A stretch of 64,000 bases of DNA from Talinum fruticosum (GCA_021018815.1 JAITYX010000053.1:4102001-4166000), one strand, 5' to 3'. Shown: positions 20,917 through 33,280, counted from the stretch's first letter. Program-made: numbers and translations. The notes: a model not told the origin generated them from the letters alone.

Positions 20917-23900
20917 ATGTATCCCAAGTTACTACAGCGCAGCTTCATCTTCCGTCGCCTCTCTCCTTTTACTACACTTGGTCCTGCCTCTTCTCTGCCC
21001 TCTCTAAGCTCTCTCCTTCCAAATCCCAGAACGCTTGATTTCGTCAACGATCGCCATGACCCTTCACTCTCTTTCACATCCGCCTCGTACCCACCTCCGC
21101 TATCCTCCTCTTGTTTTGCCTCAGCCGAAAGTGAAATGCGGGACTTTCTTGTCTCTCGGTATCAGTATGCTAGCTGCCCTGATGATGCTAAGCAGCTTCA
21201 GCTGAGGATTATAAAACATGGGTTTGAGTCGGATTTGTTTCTCGCTAATACTCTGATTAATGTGTATGCCAGATTTGGTGATCTGGATTCAGCCCGCAAG
21301 GTGTTCGATGAAATGCCTGAGAGAAATTTGGTTACTTGGGCATGCTTGGTTTCAGGTTATACGCAAAACGGTGCGCCTGGTGAAGCATGTGTTCTTTTCA
21401 AGGTAATGGTCTCTATGGGGTTTGTTCCTAATCACTATGCATTTGGAAGCGTCCTGCACGCTTGCCAGGAATTGGGACCAGATAGCCTTAAATTTGGCTT
21501 GCAGGTTCATGGTTTGATATGGAAGACAAGGTTTACTTACGACATTCTTGTCAGCAATGTATTGATATCCATGTACGGAAATTGTTGCATGGAGTCCATC
21601 AGCTATGCTAGGAGAGTGTTTGATGAAATAAAATGTAAGAATGCAGTTTCATGGAATTCTATTATCTCAGTGTACTCACAAAGAGGAGATGTGGTTACTG
21701 CCTGTGAGATGTTATCAGAGATGCATCTTGAAGGTCAGGGCTTCAGTGCTAAGCCCAATGAGTATACCATATGTAGCATAATCACAGCTGCATCTTCATC
21801 TCCGGTGGTTGGTTCATGTTTACTGGAGCAGGTGCTTGCAAGAGCACAAAGATCTGGATTTTTAGGAGATTTGTATGTAGGAAGTGCTTTAGTTAGTGGC
21901 TTTGCGAAGGTTGGGTTGATTGAGCATGCGGGCAAGATTTTTGAGCAGATGAGCACTCGGAATGTTGTAACTTTGAATGGACTAATGGTGGGGCTAGTGC
22001 AGCAGAAGCAAGGAGAAAAAGCAGTGGACATATTTAAAGAGATGAGACATCTTGTTGACGTCAATCCTGATACTTATGTGGTTCTTTTAAGCGCTTTTGC
22101 TGAATTTGACATTTTGGAAGAAGGCATAAGAAGCGGTAAAGAACTTCATGCATATGCAATCCGAAGAGGTTTGGATGATGCTAAAGTCGCAGTTGGTAAT
22201 GGCCTAATTAATATGTATGCGAAATGTGGTGCTATAGACTATGCTTGTTCAGTTTTTGAATATATGAAAGATAAAGATACAGTTTCATGGAACTCTTTGA
22301 TATCTAGCCTTGACCAAAATGAGCTCTATGAAGAATCCGTGAGAAAATTTTTCATAATGAGGAGAACTGGACTGAAGCCTTCAAATTTCACATTAATAAG
22401 TTGCTTGAGTTCCTGTGCTAGTTTGGGTTGGTTGAGGGAGGGACTTCAAGTACACACAGAAGCACTTAGACTAGGACTTGATTTTGATGTGTCGGTTTCA
22501 AATGCCCTTCTCACATTATATGGTGAGACTGGAAGTTTCGCAGACTGTCAGAAACTATTTTCCTTGATGCCAGAGCATGATCAAGTTTCATGGAATTCCA
22601 TGATTGGAGCATTAGCTGACCACGAAAAATATGCTTCAGAAGCTATTACGTATTTCCTCGAGATGATGCGATCAAGTTGGCGTCTTAGTGGGGTGACTTT
22701 TGTAAATATCCTTTCAGCGGTATCATCTCTTTCACTTTCTGAACTGGCCCCTCAGCTTCATGCCTTAGCATTCAAATACTATGCCACAAATGACACTATT
22801 GTTGAGAATGCGCTTATTTCTTGCTATGGCAAGTGCGGCAGGATGGAAGACTGTGAATCAATTTTTACAAGAATGTCTGAGAGGAGGGATGAGGTTAGTT
22901 GGAATTCAATGATATCTGGTTGCATACACAACGAGGAATTAGCCAAGGCCATGGATCTTGTCTGGTTCATGATGCAGAATGGCCATAGATTAGACCACTT
23001 CATCTTTGCAACTGTTCTAAGTGCATGTGCCTCCGTAGCAACCTTGGAGCGTGGGATGGAAGTCCATGCTTGTGAAATCAGGGCTGGTCTAGAATTTGAT
23101 GTCGTGGTGGGCAGTGCAATTGTTGACATGTATGCCAAATGTGGACGAATAGACTATGCTTCAAGCTTCTTTGAGCTGATGCCAGTAAAAATGTATATTC
23201 TTGGAATTCCATGATTTCAGGTTATGCAAGGCATGGAAATGCTGACAAAGCTTTGGAAACTTTTGAGAAAATGAAGAGAGAAGGACAAACACCGAATCAT
23301 GTCACATTTGTTGGAGTTTTATCTGCTTGCAGTCATGGTGGACTGGTTCAAGAAGGATTTCAGCATTTTGAATGCATGAGTAAAGACTTTGGGTTGTTGC
23401 CTCAGATGGAGCATTTTTCATGTATGGTTGACCTCCTTGGGCGATCAGGTCAGCTTGATAAGGTTGAGAATTTCATAAACAGCATGCCTATGAGACCAAA
23501 TTCCCTTATTTGGAGAACAGTTCTGGGATCGTGCTGTCGGACAAATGGGCGCAACAGTGAATTAGGAAGGCGGGCTGCAGAGATGCTTGTGCAGTTGGAA
23601 CCGGGAAATGCAGTGAACTATGTGCTTCTGTCTAACATGTATGCTGCGGGAGCAAAGTGGGACAACATGGCCAAGGCCCGTTCTGCAATGAAGCTAGCAT
23701 CAGTAAAGAAGGAAGCTGGATGCAGTTGGGTCACTATGAAGGATGGGATCCATATGTTTGTTGCTGGGGATAAATCACACCCTGAGACAGATGCAATATA
23801 TGGGAAACTTAAAGAACTCCAGAAAAAGATAAGGGATGCTGGTTATGTGCCACAAACGAGCTTTGCTTTGTATGATCTAGATCTGGAGACCAAGGAAGAA

Positions 23901-24119
23901 CTCCTGAGTTATCACAGTGAGAAACTGGCCATTGCTTTTATTCTTACTCGCAAATCTGTATCTACTGTAAGGATAATGAAAAATTTGCGTGTATGTGGTG
24001 ACTGTCACTCTGCCTTCGGATATATATCTAAGATTATTAGCTGCCAAATTGTGCTGCGAGATTCGAACAGATTTCATCATTTTTCTGATGGCAAGTGTTC
24101 CTGTGGGGATTATTGGTAG
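20917..24119 (+). CDS. MEF7: DYW-class PPR RNA-editing factor, MEF7-like, with one frameshift
   Basis: An intronless pentatricopeptide repeat protein of about 1066 residues, PLS type with E and DYW domains. Such proteins bind organellar RNA through the PPR tract and edit C to U through the DYW deaminase. Residues 1-70 are Ser/Pro/Leu-rich with basic residues, suiting a mitochondrial transit peptide. PPR motifs run from about residue 105 (ANTLINVYARFGDLDSARKV) to about 830. The C-terminus has LEPGNAVNYVLLSNMYAAGA, the deaminase HSE (about 23913) with CGDCH (about 23995), and ends CSCGDYW. Sequence and order match Arabidopsis At5g09950 (MEF7), recalled from memory. The frame breaks at the A-run 23187-23191: one A too few shifts MPVK and stops at 23214. 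The remainder is open from 23211. This is either an assembly error or a recent null allele. The ATG at 20917 is the first in frame. Confidence 0.92.
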
Positions 24120-25781
24120 CATTCATATAAATTCAACAATGAGATATTTAGGCTCTGAAAGGAAACTACAAATGATGGCACTGATTTTTATATCGCCATT
24201 GGCTTTTGAAATACAGTACACATAAATGATGCATACTGCAAGGTAAGCTGGGTGTGTTTCCTCACTGGGACTACACTGGTTTATGCTGGTAACTTGAGGT
24301 CATTAGAGCTTCTTGTCTGGAATTTCAGGGATGCAAGCAAGACATTCAGCAAGCAATAGGAGTGGCGTATCATCTTTTTGAGACCAACTATTGCTTTCTG
24401 TGGAGGGCAGAATCAGTTAGAAAATGATTGAGCAGCAGTGCAGCGCCTTATCCTCCAAGGAGAGCATGCCAAACACCGTTATTTAGTGGTAACAGCGCTA
24501 TGTGAAGCAGGAGCAAATGAGCACACAAGTACTCCAGTTTTTGGGATGGAGATTACCTTATGTGCTGATGCCTGATGGGAAGCCATACATGCTTTTCCTA
24601 TCAAAACTATGCCCATACTAGAATTATCTCTTTGCTTGAAATAAATATCAATACACTGTGTAATGTAAACAAATCCAGCTCAGTGCAAACAGAGCATGAT
24701 AGTATCATCTTGGCCCACGAGTTCCATTTGACACAACCATTCCTTTTACTTATTCTCTCTCCTCTTTCTCGCTTCAATCCTGACATAAACCGTAGATTGT
24801 TTGATGGCGGTCTCCACTTTCTCTCTCTTCTTTCTAGTTATGCGTACACATATGCTTCTCTGTTTTTCGTTCTCAACTAGTTTTTGCTAAAGCTTTTTGC
24901 AGATTAGTTGTCTGAAGCTTTGATTTATAGATTCGGTTGCCTTCTTCATTTGGGAGTTCCTCGTCTGGATTTTGTTCAAGGGTCCCTTTGCTCCCTCGAT
25001 ATCTCTTTCTTTGCCAATTTCGTTGTTCTTATCTTTAAATTTAATATTGTTCTTTGCTTGATTGTGTGTGATTTCAGTAGGTCTTATTCAGGCGATTTTT
25101 GCTCCAGTCCTTGAGTGTCATCTTCATTTCTCAGTCGCTTCAGTTTGGCCTTGCTCTGTGGGAAGGTAACTCTCTTTCTTCTCTTGATATTTCTTGCGGG
25201 GGTTGTATTTTTCTGCTAATTTCCTTATGGGGTGAGTTGGATTCTCCCTTTCTCATTTGAATCTCCTTTCATTTCTCTTTCAATGATGGGTTCAGATCTC
25301 ATAAAATAAGCGAAATTTTCATGTAGCTAGTAGCTTTTGTGATGCTCGAATTAGATTATATACAGGCTGGTGCAACCCCCCCCGCCCTTTTTTTTCCTAG
25401 GATAGTGTCTCTTTGATAGGTGTTGAATAATTATGATGGGGAACATTTATTAGTGACTTTTCATTCGTTTATGCTATTAAGCTGTGATATTTTCTCTGCT
25501 CATGCTGGCAACTGTTTGAATCATGGCTCTACTTACTAGGTTCTAACTTGATATACATATATTGCACCCTGGATGAACTCAGATGCCTAATGTTTGGTTC
25601 ATAGAAATTTGAAACAGGTGGCCATATCCATTTGTCTTAATCTGGTGATTTGCACTAGTTTGACAAAAATCAGTTTTTGCTGTGGGAATCAATCATAAAA
25701 GTTTCTAATATTTTCCAGCTGGTCAATGCCTTCATTTACATACTATAACCCATACGTAGTTGATTAATTTAGTCTTTTTCT
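24120..25781 (+). other. 3' flank of the PPR gene with a likely UTR intron
   Basis: No coding region is supported. A good intron candidate in the 3' leader-out region runs from GTAAGC at 24243 to TTTCAG at 24328 (86 nt). From about 24740 the sequence is pyrimidine-rich like a plant 5' UTR (ctctctcctctttctcgctt), with further splice-like sites tgtgatttcag ending at 25078 and ggaag/gtaactctc at 25165/25166. This could be a non-coding exon of a second transcript whose coding part is missing, or an extended PPR 3' UTR. Confidence 0.4.
24243..24328 (+). other. Probable intron in PPR 3' UTR
   Basis: It has GTAAGC at the donor, a T-rich 3' part and AATTTCAG at the acceptor, 86 nt long, starting 123 nt after the stop codon. 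It is inferred from splice signals only. Confidence 0.4.
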
Positions 25782-25784
25782 TAA

Positions 25785-26200
25785 GGCTCTGTTTAATTTG
25801 AAGAAAATAGGTTCCAAAGAAAATTTAAAAGGAATGGTTCAAGGAAAAATAGAGGGAAAAAAATATAATTATTTTTCAATCTCTTACCCATCATCACATT
25901 ATCATGGGGAGGGGAGAGAAAATATTCAATAGTATTGATTAATTGAGAGTAGAGAGAAAATTCTTAATGATCTTTCTTAATAGAATTCTCTCTCTTTTCT
26001 CCATTTGTCTCTCTTTGTGAATTTTTTCTTCCATTTTCCTCTCAATTTTGGAAGGAAAATATCGTTGATAAAATTCACAAAATTTTTTATGAGTTTTTCC
26101 ATCAAACTTTTTCTCTCCTTTTTCTTCAATTTAAACAAGGGAAAGAAATTCATTTTTCACATTTTTTTTCTTTCTAATTTTCTTAGAATCAAATAGAGTC
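25785..26200. mobile_element. Tourist-like (PIF/Harbinger) MITE, 416 bp
   Basis: The ends ggctctgtttaatttg and aatcaaatagagtc form imperfect inverted repeats. The flanking trinucleotide TAA is present on both sides (25782-25784 and 26201-26203). The termini are clearly related to the MITE at 9901-10676. The interior is rich in ttttctc and aaggaaa motifs and has no ORF of interest. Confidence 0.8.
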
Positions 26201-26345
26201 TAACTGTTTGGATTGCAAGTATAAATTGTTTGAGTTTAACCACAAAGAAGATGAGTGGCGGAAATGGTTCAATTTATAAAGCTATATCCGATAATACCTT
26301 TACTCGCCTTTTCTCGTGTAAGATGTAAAGCATTTTTAATTTATT

Positions 26346-26455
26346 GCTTTACTTAATTTGAGAACCGCATTGGCTCTTTTGATGGAACCTATATCAAGCC
26401 GATGGTGCCGGAAGTGGATAAGCGGACGTATCGGAATGGTAAAGATGTGTGATGT
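26346..26455 (+). pseudogene. PIF/Harbinger DDE transposase fragment
   Basis: The frame reads RIGSFDGTYIKPMVPEVDKR followed by TYRNGKD, the region of the DDE_Tnp_4 domain around the first catalytic Asp (normally GALDGTHI, then a VP block and RYRNRKG). The preceding codons (tttgagaaccgc) fit the F-x-N-x-I-G that usually leads into it, after a stop. Only about 30 residues are left. The hAT element inserts about 18 bp downstream. Confidence 0.7.
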
Positions 26456-26472
26456 CCAAGATTGAATAATTA

Positions 26473-27107
26473 TAGGGATGGCAACGGGGCGGGTCGGGGC
26501 CGGGGACACTCCCGCCCTCGTCCCCGCCGCTCCCTCCGCCCCGCCCCGCCCTTGTCCCCGCTGCGGGGATGGTTTTGCCCCCATCCCCGTCCCCGCCCCG
26601 CTTGGTACCCAAACTCCATCGGGCCCCGCTTCCCGCCTCCACCGAGGAGAGAGCGCGGCGAGAGGGAGGAGAGAGAGCACGGCGAGAGGGAGGAAAGAGA
26701 GAGCACGGCGACGGCGAGAGGGAGGAGAGAGACGGAACGGCGAGAGCGAGAGACGGCGAGAGACGGCGAGACGGCAAGAGATGGCGAGAGGGAGGAGAGG
26801 GAGGGAGAGAGAGAGCATATGAGCCTCGGAGGCCGAGAGGACCGAGGAGAGAGAGAGAGGAGGGAGGCAGAGAGCTTTTATAGTTAGGGTTTTGGGGAAG
26901 GGAAATTACAAATTTGACCCTAATTTTAATTTTTTTTTATAAAAACGGGGACGGGGACGGGGAACGGGGCCAGGATTTTCCCCGCCCCGTCCTCGCCTGG
27001 GGAAAAATTTTCCCCGTCCTCGCCCCCATTCCCCGTTCGGGCGGGATTTTTCCACGATACAGGTCGGGGCCTCGGCGGGCGGGAATCCCCGCCCGTTGCC
27101 ATCCCTA
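26473..27107. mobile_element. Non-autonomous hAT element, 635 bp
   Basis: The left end tagggatggcaacggggcgg matches the reverse complement of the right end (cccgcccgttgccatcccta) almost perfectly. An exact 8-bp target duplication aataatta flanks it (26465-26472 and 27108-27115), the hallmark of hAT elements. The interior is extremely GC-rich with ccccgcc, ggggacgg and gagagacggcgag repeats. There is no transposase; long open frames on both strands are low-complexity. The exact duplication points to a recent insertion. Confidence 0.93.
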
Positions 27108-27115
27108 AATAATTA

Positions 27116-28579
27116 GAATCGCCGCCTTGTTATAATCAAACAAGGACATGGTTTTATAAAATAATTTTAAATTATATTTTTCTAGAAATAAAGTTTGACT
27201 CATCCACCCAAAAAGGCAAAAATAATATAAAAACCGATATGAGAACCCGAGATGGTGGGTCCGAGGTCTTAGTTAGGTATCATGAATGTCAAGGACTCGT
27301 CACTTCTTCCATCCTAAGGGTGGGCTCTTGGTAACGTATATCCTCTTTTCGGACACCCTAAATGTTGGTCAACAAGCTTGCATAAAATAAATTTACAAGA
27401 TAAGAATGAAAAATAGCACATCATTATACACACTAGGGTTATATCCCTTACTATGCAAGAGCATTAATTAAATTTTTAATAATTTTATTATTTTTTAATT
27501 TTATTATTCTAATTAATTTATAATAATAAAAATTAATTATAAGTTAAAAAATAATTTTTCAAATAACAATAATAAATCGATATATTAGATTATATAATTT
27601 ATTATAAAATAGTAATTAGATATGTCATTTTATTTTTTCTATTTTGATTAATATACTTTTTATTCTTAATATCCATTATATTTAATATTAATGTGAATAG
27701 TCCCAACATTAAATTGAATTAAAATTGCATTGAATCTACCTATTTGGCATCCTACATGACATCCTAGTGGCATCCTACGTATCGTTCATACATTATTTCA
27801 ACTCAACTTTTAATATTATACACATAGGCATACTCATGCAAGCATGTAAATAGAAAACTCGAAGTCAACAGATTTATTAATATATGATGGGTTTGCATTC
27901 GGATGAGAGCTAAATTGCTCATACGTATCGGTCATTATGGGACTTGAATACAATCTTAGATCAAAACTTTACCTAATTCTAGGAGGGATTTCGTCATAAG
28001 TCTATGAGCTCCCCGGGATGGAATAGGGATCAATTTCCTTATCTAATAGTCATGTTGAGAGATATTAGATGACTCATTCTTAGAGTTGAATCAATTCAGG
28101 TAAGAATAGAAAGAGTTACTTGGGGTCTCAATCTATTACTTAAGGTGATAAGTGATTGGGTGAATGGATTAACCTAAATATAGGTGTGAGTATAAGGATT
28201 AGATCTCTTAACATGTCCATTTTGACTAAGAAAATTATTCCTCGGGGTATGAAGTTGGATTGATTTTGTGATGTTAGTGGATTGGTGTTTGGTGGCTAAT
28301 GGGTCTCAAGGATTTTAGACGAAGTCCCTGGAGATGAAATGTCACCAATTAAGAGGATACAGATCAACTATTTGATTATATCTTATCTAAAAATAATTCA
28401 TTGGGATAATGGTAAAATTGTGAAAGTTGTTTGAGTGAAAATGGATGTGAACCATCCTAAATATTAGACATGAAGAATTTCTTATTAAGCCCTAAAGTTT
28501 TAAGAAAGGTCACGACCATACATCAAAAAATATGTTGGCCCTAAGGACAAACATGCAAGCATACACAAAACACACAAAA
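27116..28579. other. Unassigned AT-rich spacer
   Basis: No coding region is seen on either strand. It is strongly AT-rich from 27460 to 27720. It ends at the SIRE target site, and its original continuation is at 50879. Confidence 0.5.
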
Positions 28580-28584
28580 TTGTG

Positions 28585-30156
28585 TGAAGACTCGTACATC
28601 GCTCAATATCTTTCGAGTCATGCAAAAGGAATCGGGTTTAACGATGTTATTCATGTAGAGTTTTGATTCCAAGGCATTCTCTCGTGTCTTAGAAACTTAC
28701 TTGAGTAAAATAGTATTTTCTCTAAGTGATTCGGCCCTCACTTATCTCTTTTATCGCTTATCGAGTTAGCGACTCGAAAACCGGTTCTTTATTCCGAGTC
28801 CACTCTCACTCAGATTAATCGCATTTCGAATATACCAAGTATTCCGCCGTTTCTCACTCGGAATCCGACTTGTGGTTATTTACTCTATTGTTTGCATAGT
28901 CGGCATTCGTAGTTCTTTTCGTACTTAGTCTATATCAAGTTTTTCCGTCTCCGATGTTAGCTATAGAACTTGATTCTTTGCTTAAGTCTAAGTCATATGG
29001 AATTCCGAGTATCATGGTTTTTAGACTCGTAAAATTCCATTTCTTTTCCGACTCGGATAATCTGTTGGTTAATTATCTTGATTATTTTATTATCTCGTGT
29101 CTAACCTTGGACCAAAGTATTTTATACTTTGAGAACCAAAGTTGTTTTACTTTTGTAGGTTATCCAATCGAGGATATCTTTTCAAACTACAAAAGTAGCC
29201 GGCTCGTAACGTCAAATCACCAGCAGATATGGCTTTTCACCTTCCTCGCTTTAGTCTCGGAAGATTATGTCGAAGCCGTCCGCTTCCATATCCGGAAAAC
29301 CGGAACGCTAAGCTTAACGGTGGTTTCCACCACATTTATCAAGACACAACCGATGGTTTTGGGACTTCTAAGAGAGTTAAACCGTTGTTCAACGTTCATA
29401 TTTCAACGGATACTTTCCGAGTGACTCGAAAGCTTCTACCAACGGTCACAGAAGACTCTCGGTCAGCGAGATGAAGATAACGGCTACTCTGCTTGGTTAT
29501 CTATAAATAGAAGCCACTTCACAAGACTTGAAGGTTGCCGAACATATTGTCTATACACTTACTTGATCAAAGTTATTGTATTTACTCTCAATCTTCAACT
29601 TACAACTCCCACTCTGTAATTCATTACTTTCGAGTTGTTAGGTCTTGTACTTAGTTACAAACTCTTCTTACATTCTTTGTAAGGTCCCTTGACTAAGTCT
29701 GTAAAGGTTAACTCGGCTTAGTTGTCCCTAAGCTGTAAGGGTTATCTCAGCTAGGAAGTACTAGATCGGATAAGGTAACTTCGAGTCTAGGAAAATTTGT
29801 ATAGAGTTGTCTAAGGGAGCAACTCGGGTTCGTCAAGTTCACGGTATTTTGTGGACTCAAAATAGTGGATTTGACTTCATGTCCGGATTGACACGAGCCA
29901 TGGTTTTCTGCCCCGGGAGGGTTTCCACGTAAAATCTCTGCGTTCTCTTTCGAGTTCATTCTAGACTCGGACATGCCCTTAGTGCTCTTGCTTCTTCCGA
30001 TTCATTGCTTTCGAGTCCAATCTTTTCGACTCGTTATTAGACTCGGAATCTGTCTTTGCCTCTTTTCACGCAAAAGTGTGTATTTTCGTAAAGAATTTTC
30101 TATCACCCTATTCACCCCCTCTAGGGTGACTCGGACTCTCCTCGAGCAAACCTTCA
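28585..30156 (+). repeat. 5' LTR of the SIRE-type element
   Basis: It is co-linear with the 3' LTR, with scattered small differences. A TATA box ctataaatag lies at 29501-29510. Repeated gactcgg and gagtc motifs occur throughout. Open frames inside (for example 28954-29424) are also present in the other LTR and are not taken as genes. Confidence 0.95.
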
Positions 30157-30158
30157 AT

Positions 30159-30170
30159 TGGTATCGAGCC
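30159..30170 (+). other. Primer binding site of the SIRE-type element
   Basis: Tggtatcgagcc lies 2 nt after the LTR end. It fits the TGGTATCAGAGC site complementary to initiator tRNA-Met used by plant copia elements, with one base missing. Confidence 0.85.
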
Positions 30171-30215
30171 TAGCCTTTCGGAAAGGATCTAACAATCCAA
30201 AGGTTTAAAGATCAT

Positions 30216-31990
30216 ATGGCTCGTAACAACGGAGAGTTCGACGAAGGAAGATCTTCCAACAGGCCACCAAAATTCAAAGGTTCAAATTTCGGTCACTTGG
30301 AAGAAGCTTATGGAATGTTTCCTCATGGATCACGATGAAGAAGTATGGGAAATCATACAACAAGGAAACTACATTCCAACAAAGACAGATGAATTCAGAA
30401 TCCTTCCCAAGACAAAGGCTGAGTTCACGCCGACGAGGCGTAAAAGTTCGAAAGAACTTCAAAGCCATGAACATCCTCATGTGCGCCATAAGCTCGGAAG
30501 AATATAATCGAGTCTCTCGCTCGTGACTCTGCTAAAGAGGTGTGGGACACTCTGGTCAACACCTACGAAGGTACAAGTCGGGTGAGACAAGCAAAGATCG
30601 GTCGATATCTTCACAAATATGAGCTTTTCAAAATGGAGCCGAAGAGAACATTACTCGGATGTTCATACGTTTCACCGAGATCACCAACAATCTCAAATCT
30701 CCGGGAAAGAAAATCTCCCATGAAGAAATGTGTCGAAAAATTCTCGAAGCCTACCCAAGAGACGATGGGGTCCTAAGTTGACTGCCATAGAAGAGGCTCG
30801 GAATCTCTCACTCTTGAAGCCGGACGAGCTCATCGGAAAGCTTCGACTCATGAGATACACTTGGAAGAAGAAGATGCTGAGGGTACTTCCAAAAGGAACA
30901 TTGCGCTTAAAGCCTCGGAATCCAAAGAAGCAATTCCAAGCTCCTTTGAATCGAAGATGATCCCATGGCACTCATTGCAAGAGGCTTCAAGAAAATGATG
31001 AAGCACAAAAGATGGGACAAAAGACCAAAAGGAGAATTCTACAAGAAAGACAAGAGAGATAGAAAAGGTAAGTTTTCTTCTCCTTCAAAGTTATCTTTGT
31101 CTAAGAATTCCGGATGTTTTGAATGTGGCAAGCAAAGACCACATAGTCAAGGACTGTCCAAAACGAAGACGGGACAGGAAGAAGAAAAAGGCCATGATGG
31201 CAACATGGAGTGATGAGGATTCATCCGAAGACGACGAAGACTCGGATGACTCAAAGTGTCCGATGGCAATCACAAACTCGGAAGCTGAAAAAGAGTCGGA
31301 CTCGGACACGGACTCGGATAATGAGGAAACCGATCCTCAAGAGGTAATAAATTACTTCCTCAAATTATCCAAAGTTGATTTAGCTTAATATATCTTCACT
31401 TTGGAAGAAAAGTCCAATTCGATTCTTCTCATTTCAAGGAACAACTTGAGTCAATCACTTCGAGAGCACTTCTTTAAAAACGAATTGGAAAAGCTGAGAC
31501 TCACACTCGAGAGAACTCAAGACAAGTGCTCAAACTAATGAGACCGAGTCCGAGTTACTCGGAAAAGAAAATGAGCAAGCTGAAACGAAGCTCACCGAGT
31601 CTCAAGATCTGGTTTTAAAGTTTACTCAAGGACAGAAGAACCTTGATATGCTCTTAGGATCACAATGTGTCTCTTTTAGAAAAGAAGGTCTTGGTTTCAA
31701 CAAGGAGGAAGAATCTAATTCTTACTCGGAATTATTTAAAAAGGATTCCCGAACTGTGAAGTTCAAAAAGGCTGAGCATGGTCCCATTCACAAGAATGAA
31801 AGGAGGACTAAGCCCGGACTTATTTACAAAAAGAAACCATTTTCCTATGTTTCAAAAAGAAAGGTTTTTAAAAAGAAAGAGACACAGACTCGGTTCTCGA
31901 GAAGAAGAAGACTCGGAATCGGACTAAACCCAAAGTCATTCAAATCGGGTTCGAAGCACCTTCTTCCTTAGAAAAGGACCACAGTAAGGA
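30216..31990 (+). pseudogene. SIRE-type gag, frameshifted
   Basis: The start ATG at 30216 gives MARNNGEFDEGRSSNRPPKF, then the frame shifts near 30300 to WKKLMECFLMDHDEEVWEII (copia gag, UBN2-like). More frameshifts follow: VWDTLVNTYEGTSRVRQAKI at about 30540, then the basic stretch KHKRWDKRPKGEFYKKDKRD. The zinc knuckle starts SGCFECGKQ (about 31107) and its remainder DHIVKDCPKRRRD is in the next frame. An acidic tail TWSDEDSSEDDEDSDDSK typical of SIRE follows (31203-31260). The stretch to 31990 is basic and ends before the protease. Gag packages RNA in the particle; this copy cannot make a full product. Confidence 0.85.
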
Positions 31991-32040
31991 ATGTTACTTG
32001 GGTTCGTTAGAGGAAGTGAGAAGGGTTAGATTCTCTCTGT

Positions 32041-33240
32041 TTTGCGGGTCTCTCGAAAAGATCAAAAGGACACTGGTACTGGACAGCGGATGTTCTCGAC
32101 ATATGTCGGGTTACCAAGGACTCTTTTTCGAGCTGGAGTCATATAAAGGAGGAAAGGTGACCTTTGGTGATGACAAGCAAAGGCAAGATAGTGGGCATTG
32201 GGAAGATTGGTAATGAAAACAATCTGGTGAGCCCAGTCTACCTTGTCAAAGGACTAAAGTACAACCTACTTAGCATCTCCCAGCTATGTGACAAAGGTCA
32301 AGAGGTAAAATTCACTCAATCCAAGTGCTACATCACGGATGAGATCACCAAAGAGGTAAAACTCTCGGGTAAGAGATCGGGTAATACCTACATCATCCCT
32401 CTTTCGACCCAAGTCGAATTTATCCTGTTTGAAAGCATCTCTTCAAGATGACTCTTGGACTTGGCATCGTAGATTAGGTCATATTAGCATGCATACTATC
32501 AAAAGCTTGCATCTCATCATCCGGTTAGAGGATTACCTAACTGTGCGTTTGAGAAGGATAAAGTATGTGAAGCATGCACCGAGGGAAACAAGTCAGATCT
32601 TCATTCAAATCTCTCGAAGACAGTGTCCACATCCAACGTTCTTGAATTACTACATATGGACCTATGTGGCGAAATTCCTGTGAAGAGTCTCGGAGGTAAA
32701 TCTTACATACTTGTTATAATTGATGATTTTTCAAGATTTACCTGGGTGTGTTTTCTCAAGCATAAGAATGAAGCCTTCAAGGAGTTCAGCAAGCTCTGTA
32801 GAAAGATTCAAGTGGAGTCCCGGACTCGGATTCAAAAGATTCGAACCGACCATGGAAGGGAGTTCGATTACTTAGAATTCTCGGAGTTTTGTGACAAGAA
32901 TGGAATTTCTCATAACTTCTCAGCACCCAGAACTCCTCAACGGAATGGAGTAGTTGAGAGAAAGAACAGAACCCTTGAAGAGATAGCAAGGACGATGATG
33001 ATTGAACACAACTTGCCTTACTATTTGCAGGCGGAGGCGATAAACACAGCCAACTACACTCTCAATCGATGCCTCATCGGACCCATTCTGAAGAAAACAC
33101 CTTATGAGCTCTACAAAGGGAGGAAGCTAAATATTTCCTATTTCGAGATCTTTCGGATGTAAGTGCTTTGTCCACAACAATGGTAAGGATCATCGACCAA
33201 GTTTGATGCTCGGTCGGACGAAGGTATTTTTCTAGGTTAC
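32041..33240 (+). pseudogene. SIRE-type protease and integrase
   Basis: The protease shows LVLDSGCSRHMSG (DSG active site at about 32081) and continues after a frameshift with MVMTSKGKIVGIGKIG and GLKYNLLSISQLCDKG. The integrase zinc region starts WTWHRRLGHISMHTIKSLHL (about 32451), followed after a frameshift by CEACTE-like sequence. The catalytic core is at 32623-33162: LLHMDLCGEIPVKSLGGKSY, IIDDFSRFTWVCFLKHKNEA, IRTDHGREF and PQRNGVVERKNRTL, containing the DDE triad (Asp in HMDLCG, Asp in RTDHG, Glu in VVERKN). It should insert the cDNA into nuclear DNA. It is broken by several frameshifts. Confidence 0.92.
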
Positions 33241-33280
33241 TCCTCTCATAGCAAAGCTTACCGTATCTTCAACAAGAGAA

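Noticed and set aside
26394..26887. Overlapping open frames on both strands in the hAT element
   Set aside because: Low-complexity Pro/Arg/Ser-rich translations of GC-rich repeats; no transposase motif.
28954..29424. 156-codon open frame in the SIRE LTR
   Set aside because: It lies wholly within the LTR, is broken in the 3' LTR copy, and crosses the TATA region's upstream part; no domain.
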